A DNA stretch of 64,000 nt, taken from assembly GCA_023678885.1 (NCBI GenBank), contig CM042986.1, forward strand, positions 2,108,001-2,172,000. The letters run 5' to 3'. A program made the position numbers and the translations under genes. The notes under the pieces are model-generated. The model was not told where the DNA came from. It was given only the letters and a program-made list of their open reading frames with translations, and made no database searches. Position 1 is the stretch's first letter; each line of letters starts with the position of its first letter. Source of the stretch: Pogostemon cablin. Taxonomy: Eukaryota > Streptophyta > Magnoliopsida > Lamiales > Lamiaceae. This document shows, in pieces, positions 57,491 through 64,000 of the stretch.

Positions 57491-58120
57491 TCAAGACTCC
57501 TCAGTAATATCATCCGAATCAGAATCACTCATATTGTAACCTACAGAAACACAAATTCCACATCATATGCCATTCACTTTAATCAACAAAAAAGCTTACA
57601 ATTATGTGAGGAGATATGGAGGAAAAAGGTAGAGGATAGGGAATTACCAGGACGTTTATTTTGAACTTTCCATACAGAAGACCTCATTTTGGAAGCCCTA
57701 GTTATCCAAAATTTACCCTGAATTGTCAACGCATGCGAATTTTAGGGGAAGAAAAAACGAACAATTTCGAATAAGAACAAATAACTCCCCAAACAAAAAT
57801 TTGAAAATGGACGAAGACAGAAAATTAAAGTAGACCTTGCCAGCGTCCTTGGGAGCACCATAGCCACTATAATACATCTGCCCCACAAGAACCTGCATAT
57901 TGACGTCGCCGGCTTTTGCCTCTTTGAGCGTGTCTTGAAACCACCGTTCCGTGCAATCTGAGACAACCTCCGACAGCTGCCATCGCCGCTTCTCGACCGT
58001 ATCGCCGTCTTCCTTCGACTTTGTCGCCGTTCTCTTCCGCTTAGCCTTATTACTGTTGTCGTCGTCGTTATTCCCCAACTCCGGCCGGCTACTGCTCATC
58101 TGCGGCGATGGTTTCCCCAT
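57491..58120 (-). CDS. Small Sel1-like repeat protein (At2g38450-type)
   Basis: Reverse exons 57836-58120, 57648-57717 and 57491-57540 join in phase to 134 residues. The N-terminus is basic and low-complexity (SNKAKRKRTATKSKEDGD), a likely nuclear-localisation signal. It is followed by RRWQLSEVVSDCTERWFQDT and one Sel1/TPR-like repeat (LKEAKAGDVNMQVLVGQMYY, SGYGAPKDAGK). The second exon gives WITRASKMRSSVWKVQNKRP. The acidic C-terminus ends MSDSDSDDITEES. The biochemical role is unknown; Sel1 repeats usually mediate protein contacts. Its position between ferroportin and SCAR matches Arabidopsis as I remember it. Because the gene is small it depends on splice-site reading, but all phases close. 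Confidence 0.82.
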
Positions 58121-58401
58121 ATATACAAACGAAACGGAGAATCTAACCTAAAATTATTGATACATATTTCTCGAGGGGATATAAATTTTGGGACTGTTAA
58201 TTAGGGAGACTTTAAAAGGTTTTTCTGAGATTGAGGAAGAAAGTTTATTGCTGTTCCAGTCAGCATCAGCCTGTCATGGAACAATGCGACGTCGTATGTA
58301 AAGTGATACGTGATTGCGTTGACTTCTTTTTTATCAAAGTCAAAATGTCTGCTTTTGCCTTTTGGGTGAAAGAATCTAGGCTGGATTCCAGGTATTTCAA
58401 A

Positions 58402-58419
58402 TGGGCCCTATTCTGGGCC
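58402..58419 (-). promoter_or_regulatory. Two TGGGCC site II motifs upstream of the Sel1-like gene
   Basis: TGGGCC occurs at 58402-58407 and 58414-58419, about 280-300 bases before the reverse-strand ATG at 58120. Site II elements are TCP-binding motifs typical of broadly expressed plant genes. Confidence 0.45.
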
Positions 58420-59250
58420 TTTTTTAATGTAATTTATAGTTGGGTCCTAATTGGAAGATATTTACATTGTGCACAAATACATCGTATCGATTTTTTTTTT
58501 TCTAGTTTTACATTTTCTATTTATATTTTCATTTTGTTTAAATTTCACTAATCTTGCTTTAGGTTTAGTTTTTTATTCTCCCCATAAACTTTTATGTTAC
58601 TCAATTATTATTATCTTCTTAAGAAATTATTGACATTACTTGCATCCCACAATTTATAAAAGATATAGCACCAATCTTAACTAAGTAGAACGTTCGATAC
58701 ACTACAAACAGTAATTTGTTAGTGAGCCAAACTTAGACAGTCATTTGTTAGTGAGAAAAACTAAGAAAAATCCAACAGAGCTTAATTGGTAAAATAATTA
58801 ATTGGTGAATTTATTAAACAATTGGTATATTTTGTTCAATTTTGGGTGTAGGTTTTGTAAATAACAAATCTATTTTGAAGTAACTTTAAGGTGCGGATTA
58901 GTTGAAGTTAGTGCATACAATTACATTTGTCCAGCTATTTTCTTTGTACACACAGTTACAAAATAGTGAAAATAAAAATAAAGAATAAAAATCACAGGTA
59001 TACATGTACCAAGAGCAAAATTGATCACAGGTATGCTTCTATACTTGTGTATATATATATATATATATATATTTCTCTCTAACTGCATTATATACCCTCA
59101 AACATTTACGCAGAATTTGAATATAAGAATCTCGTACAACTTTTGTTTCATTGATATCAAACATGTATTCAACTAACATGTTTGTTTTACCTTAAAAAGC
59201 TCTATAACTGGACACTGTAAGGCTGACAGATACACACTCCTTCATAACTA
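58420..59250. other. AT-rich interval between Sel1-like promoter and SCAR 3' end
   Basis: No gene seen. A (TA)n microsatellite of ~20 bases lies at about 59050-59070. A short duplication CAGTCATTTGTTAGTGAG / CAGTAATTTGTTAGTGAG lies near 58708-58756. The last ~150 bases probably include the SCAR 3' untranslated region. Confidence 0.55.
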
Positions 59251-62200
59251 TTACGAGTCACTCCAACTATCACTATCATCCTCATCACTACCAGCAAAGG
59301 CCTGCAAATCTCACCATTCATTAATTAGTTCGACGGGATTAAGATAAAATGGGCGTGGAAGCTGTATAAGGAGTATGAAACGAGACCTGGCGAATAGCGT
59401 TTGCTTTTTCAAGAATGGTAGCAACTCGAAGATTGGTGTCAGGACCACGAATGCTTGGTCTTAAAGCCATTGCAGGTTTCAGGTTGAAGGACTGACCAAA
59501 TGAAGAATATATGGAGTCATCATCTGATAATAATGTACATTAACAATGTATATCACATGGTGTTTGTTTCTTATATACCTTGGTCCTAATTTGTTCCAAG
59601 AAAGAATCTCGTTCATCAACCTTGCGTATTTCAGGCCGCACTCGTTCTGTAACTTTTCTTAGCTGTAGAAAGAGTTAAAGATAGTGAATTATGGTACCAT
59701 GAGAAATGAATGAATTCCATCAATTTTAGGAAACAGATGATACTTACTTTACTTTTGTTGAGAATAGCAGCATCATCGATGAGAGGATTGTAAGACGAAG
59801 GCAGTTTCAGCGTTTGGTTCCCATTTTTAACTCCATATTCTACAGCTGGTGATGAAAATACACCCTCTGAAGCTGGAACAATTATCTGCTGTTGCTCGGT
59901 TTTTGTCTTTGGTGGAATGTTGGTTGTCTCATGGAAAGCGTTGGCTACAAAACTAGCATAGCCATTCTCAATGTCCTCTTCTTTTGATGCAGCCTCAACA
60001 GCTGGTGATGAAGATACACCCTTTGAAGCTGGAGCAATTATCTGCTGTTGCTCGGTTTTTGACTTCGGTGGAATGTCTGTTGTCTCATGCAAAGCGTTGG
60101 CTACCAAACTAGCATAGCCATTCTCAACGTCCTCTTCTTTTGATGCAGCCTCAGGGGCGGTTTCAGTTTGAATGTGATTCATCTCGTCAAGTGAAGTATT
60201 AATGTGATTGACTGATGCACTTGGTGGGGATGTTTCAACATTATCAGCGGATGTCGGAGGTACTGGAGAACTAACATTATCAGATGGAACGGACAGCAGA
60301 TGTCTCACCAGCTCATCCTCGAGAGAAGGTGAGGCATGCAGCAGCTTTCCCATCCTCCACTCAACTGGAGGGAGAGGTGGCAATGGTGGTAAGTCTCCCA
60401 GATTCATCTGATTTGTTTCAGGAAAAAGATTAATTGGAGGGATAACAGAACATAATTGATCCATGGGATGAACCAGCTCTTGATCGAGTTGGCTGAGTTT
60501 GACTTTTTCTAGTGCTATTGATTCTGCAGTGTCATAATCAACTGGCCATGACGGACCATCAGAGTTGGGATCATTTTGGCAAACTAATTCTTGTTCTCTA
60601 TCTATGCCACATTGCTCAGTTTGTAGTCCATGATCAACTTGAACAAGAATATCTGAATTAGGAAGGATATCTGATACTTCTGATTTGGGAAGATCATTAT
60701 TAACACTGTTGCAGAAATCCCATTCAAAAGCTGATGCTGTTGGGCCCATTTTCTCCACATCTGATTCTACATGACATTCTGAAGGACAGATCTCATCATT
60801 CACGAATTCATCCACGCCTGAATCCTTAAAGCTATTATCGTGTTCTTCTACCGTTTTATTGAGACTTGCACTATCAGAAACTACTGGCATGCCACTGGTA
60901 CTTGATTTATAAGCCTGTATGTCACACTTATCCAACAACACATCAAGCTCATTCACTGGTTTCAGGCCAGCAGAGCCTGAAATTTCAGTAACTTCATGTC
61001 TAGGGGAATTTAAGCAGAGTGATATTCCATCCAATTCTACAGTACCTTCTGTTCCTGCAGCCTCGTCAAGTGCTTCTGGCATGCAACATAAACTTTCCAA
61101 ACCTTCTGAATCATTGGGGAAAACATAATGTGTTAGCCCAATGCCTTGCTGCCCCACAACTTCAATAGGTCTGAGAGTTTCAACTGCAAGAGTTTCATTA
61201 TTTACTGTTGCCTCTTTAAAAATAACCTCTTCTGCATGGAGATCAAAACCTGGCCTATCTGGAGAGTTTAATATCTGATTGTCAATGGAGCTATTAGAGT
61301 GATTCCTTTCAACTTTTGATATCTGATCGCTAACCAAGGATGTTTCCTCGAGTTTCTTCCCAACAGAAGGCTCGGTGACAAAAGGAAAAAGGCTTTCAAT
61401 AGAACCATTTGAATCCTCATCATCCAGCACATCAGTATGGCTATCTTCTTTGGAAATTGCTGATTCCATACTTTCTCCATGATGAAACGTAACAGGATAT
61501 ACAGTAGAGTTTCTAAGCACCTTGTAAAACTCATCTTCCAATTTACCCGGAATTTCGTGTTCAGAAGATAGAGTGTCTAGACTGCCATCTTTTGAAAGAT
61601 TGTTAATCATATTTGATGTGGAATCCTTCCCGTCACATGCATCCTCATTCAGTGAATACAAAGATATTTCAACTGAACTATCTGTGGCGGGAATATTAGA
61701 TATGCAGGGACTCTCCAAGTTTGGCTCAGTCACTAAATGTTCTCCAGCAGAAGATCGAGGTGAATTATCGAGGTTAGCCTTCTCTTCTTTGTCATTGAAG
61801 GTAGAGACTGTTTCATCCAACTCATGTGCCTTTAACGTACAGTTTCCCACAACCTCTTCCGAATCAGAGTGTAATAATGATCCATTACTGCATACACTAG
61901 GTGTCAACTGTTCAAACTCAGATGTGTGGTCAGTGATTGCATGCGTTACAGAGCATGTATTATCAGAAACCACATGTTCTGATAAGTGATCCACTTGAAA
62001 ATCTTCATCAGCAATTTTCTGGTAAGAAGTTGAATCAACCATCTCATTTTCAGAGAGATTATCGTCTCGAAATCCTTCAGCATGAAAAATTTCTGTTTGT
62101 TGATTTTCAGTAGAAGTGCTTGGAGAATCAGTAGAAAAAACAGACATTTGTTTTGTGGACGCGTTGTTCCCTTGAACAAATATTGTTGTGTCTCCAATAG

Positions 62201-63816
62201 AGTGAGAATCAGATGAGTTGTTTCCTTCATCAACATCCGAAATCAATGATTCACTTCGTACAAACAGGGAGGTGCTATCACTCTTCAATCTCAACTCGAT
62301 TTCTCCATCCATTTCTGATTCCATGGTTGAAGGTGCATCAACCATGGTTGAAGGTGCATCAACATAATTGTCTATCTCACTGGCAGTGTCATCAGATTGA
62401 TAAACAGATAAGCTGCCTTCTCCATGGTTTTGTGCATCTACGGATACAATCTTCTCATCAGGCACCCTATCAAGAGTGGATGAGAAGCCATATGTTGCTG
62501 CACGAGGATATGAATTGGGTATCTCACAGAGTTCATCATCTGTGGGAGACTTGTTTGCTTCATACATGAAAGAATTGTTGGTATTTTCCTCTCCGTCTGG
62601 AGATGATGGAGGACTACGTCTTGCTTCAAATATTTCAAAACCAGACTCATCATGATTATATGTTGCTGACTTTAGAAGGGATGAGTTCGTATTGACTTCA
62701 TGGAGCACTTTATGATCTGGGGAAGGAGAAAGTAATTTTTCCATGTAGCTCTTCTCAGTTTTCAAGTCAAATGGAAAGCCAGTCAGCCTCCTCTTCAATA
62801 TTGTGTTAAGAGAAGGGTTCTCAACACCATTTTCAATACGCTCCTCCAGAAATAGCTGATGGAGTCTGGGAGAAGCACACCAGTCATTCACTGTCAATCG
62901 AAAAGGAACTATACGCAGAAAAAGTAAATCTCACTTGGAATGTGATGATAAAACTTCAGGTGTTTCTCTATCTCTCCAGCGTGGCCCTTTCTTCTGTTCA
63001 TCATGAAACAAATAATTGAGGATACATGAATGAGTAAGAATCAGTGAATTGAATAAAAGGTAGTTCGATAAAGGGTCTATTGGTTATCAGAGGAATGAAT
63101 GCATATGTTCCAACCACAGAGAAGAAAAGAGAAAGTAGAAATACTGCTCAACTGCTCCTACTTATAATGCATATATATTGCGGTTTATGTTTTTTACTGC
63201 CTGAGACAACATTACGCACCACTCATGATGCTGTGTGACCACAATATCAACCATATATGTTCAGATTGAATATTTACGTAGTGAAGGGGTGAACATTTGA
63301 ACTGAAGAAAGAACACCATCAACCAAAATTCAGTCTATTCAGAAGAAAAATTTTAGAACATAAATGCCAAAATAAATGAGGGAAGCTTGCTTGAATATCA
63401 ATATTGTGAAGGAACCATTAGGGAGCAAAAAATGCTTAGTTTACTGCACCCTTGTTTCATAATTAAAAGCATCAAGTCTTTTAAAGAAGTTACCTTTGAT
63501 TTGCGGATCTTCTTTTCCCTCTGGACATCTACATTAATTTCAGCCATTTCAGCTTTAAAAAAAGAGGGATCAGAATAACGTTTTAGGCATGCTCCAGCAC
63601 CCGCCACGTCAAACCTAAATCAATGGGGTTAATTGAGATATTAATTGTTATCAAGACAGATTAGTAAGTCTAAAAGAGAAAGCAGATCACACTTGTCTAG
63701 AAGGAATAGGCGAGGAGGGGCCCTGCATTCTTCATAGGAATCCCTTATGAATCGAGGCAACTCTCCCTGTGTAACTAGATTATGGTCCAGTCTTATATTT
63801 GGATGCCAATCAACAC
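59251..63816 (-). CDS. SCAR2: SCAR/WAVE protein (SCAR2/SCAR4-like), 5' end beyond the window
   Basis: Visible reverse exons are 63693-63816, 63494-63614, 62935-62993, 59748-62865 (1,039 codons), 59579-59662, 59387-59491 and 59251-59301, all in phase. The first exon(s), with the remaining SCAR-homology domain, lie past 64000; 63817-64000 is intron. Seen in order: the end of the SCAR homology domain (VDWHPNIRLDHNLVTQGELP, SYEECRAPPRLFLLDKF); a basic stretch (QREKKIRKSKKKGPRWRDRE); a long acidic, low-complexity middle; a polyproline LPPLPPLPPVEWR; and a C-terminal VCA module. VCA parts are a WH2-like NPLIDDAAILNKSKLRKVTE, a connector (LRVATILEKANAIRQ) and an acidic tail with Trp (DEDDSDSWSDS). 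It activates ARP2/3 for actin branching in trichomes and pavement cells. Confidence 0.95.
59846..60157 (-). repeat. In-frame 156-bp tandem duplication inside SCAR
   Basis: Two 156-bp units (59846-60001; 60002-60157) encode 52-residue copies. Each contains EAASKEED(V/I)ENGYAS, VANA(L/F)HETT(D/N)IPPK and KTEQQQII(A/V)PAS. The length is a multiple of 3, so the frame is kept. The repeat lies between the polyproline tract and the WH2-like region. Confidence 0.95.
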
Positions 63817-64000
63817 CTGCAACTTGATATTTAGACCACATTACTATTAAGTCCAACAAGCAGCTACATATGCATATTTGAAAAAAGATTGCAGCACTAA
63901 AAGGGGATTCCAATTCGTTGAAGAACTAAAGGTTCCAACAAGGTTAGACAGAGCCACATCAGGTTTCTACAGCAGTCATACATTATTACTACATGAATAC
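63817..64000 (-). other. Intron of the SCAR gene at the window edge
   Basis: The exon ending at 63816 is preceded on the reverse strand by a GCAG acceptor. The remaining 184 bases show no continuation of the SCAR homology domain, so they are intronic. Confidence 0.75.

Noticed and set aside
63641..64000. Start codon of SCAR within the window
   Set aside because: The first visible exon begins inside the SCAR homology domain after a 3' splice site, so the true start is beyond 64000.

Overview
This is plant nuclear DNA from a core eudicot, probably an asterid (I lean to Lamiales from general protein resemblance, with low confidence). Genes are interrupted by many short GT-AG introns, exons are relatively GC-rich in very AT-rich surroundings, and the intergenic space holds Ty1/copia elements, MITEs, microsatellites and minisatellites. 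Exon coordinates were assembled by hand from splice consensus, reading phase and family resemblance; phases close exactly for every gene called intact. Expect an occasional 1-2 nt slip.

Layout. 1-5.6 kb: a decayed, forward Ty1/copia element with its left end outside the window. 5.6-9.2 kb: AT-rich intergenic DNA with a hAT-type MITE. 9.3-13.4 kb: a broken copy of a SIEL/INTS4-like HEAT-repeat gene. 14.5-16.2 kb: a PATELLIN-6-like Sec14/GOLD gene. 16.2-20.5 kb: MITE-rich intergenic DNA. 20.5-21.9 kb: an aldo-keto reductase. 22.1-23.7 kb: a PP2C phosphatase (reverse). 25.5-27.0 kb: a single-exon membrane-anchored FkbM-like methyltransferase (reverse). 29.1-33.2 kb: a structurally complete but internally deleted copia element (reverse) with two 241-bp LTRs and a 5-bp target duplication. 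34.7-38.2 kb: a GRWD1-like WD40 gene (reverse). 38.9-39.7 kb: a CASP-like 4B gene with an apparent frameshift. 40.0-41.8 kb: a WRKY33-like group I WRKY (reverse). 42.6-46.0 kb: an F-box/LRR gene of the FBL3/RAE1 type (reverse). 49.8-52.3 kb: a ferroportin/IREG gene (reverse) with an apparent frameshift and a GC-AG intron. 54.4-55.1 kb: a 118-bp minisatellite. 57.5-58.1 kb: a small Sel1-like gene (reverse). 59.3 kb to the window end: a SCAR/WAVE gene (reverse), cut at its 5' end.

The genes do not form one pathway. The order is informative, though. From memory of Arabidopsis, AKR, PP2C, methyltransferase and F-box/LRR match neighbours near At5g01670-At5g01720, while SCAR, Sel1, ferroportin, WRKY33 and CASPL4B1 match neighbours near At2g38440-At2g38480, with SCAR4 at At5g01730. 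Here the two sets are interleaved, as expected for a block before duplication and reciprocal gene loss.

No CRISPR, phage, operon or other prokaryotic system is present. The most unusual material is in the repeats (tRNA-like pol III boxes inside hAT-like elements, an inverted-repeat element, the minisatellite) and in three genes that look broken (SIEL, CASPL4B, ferroportin).
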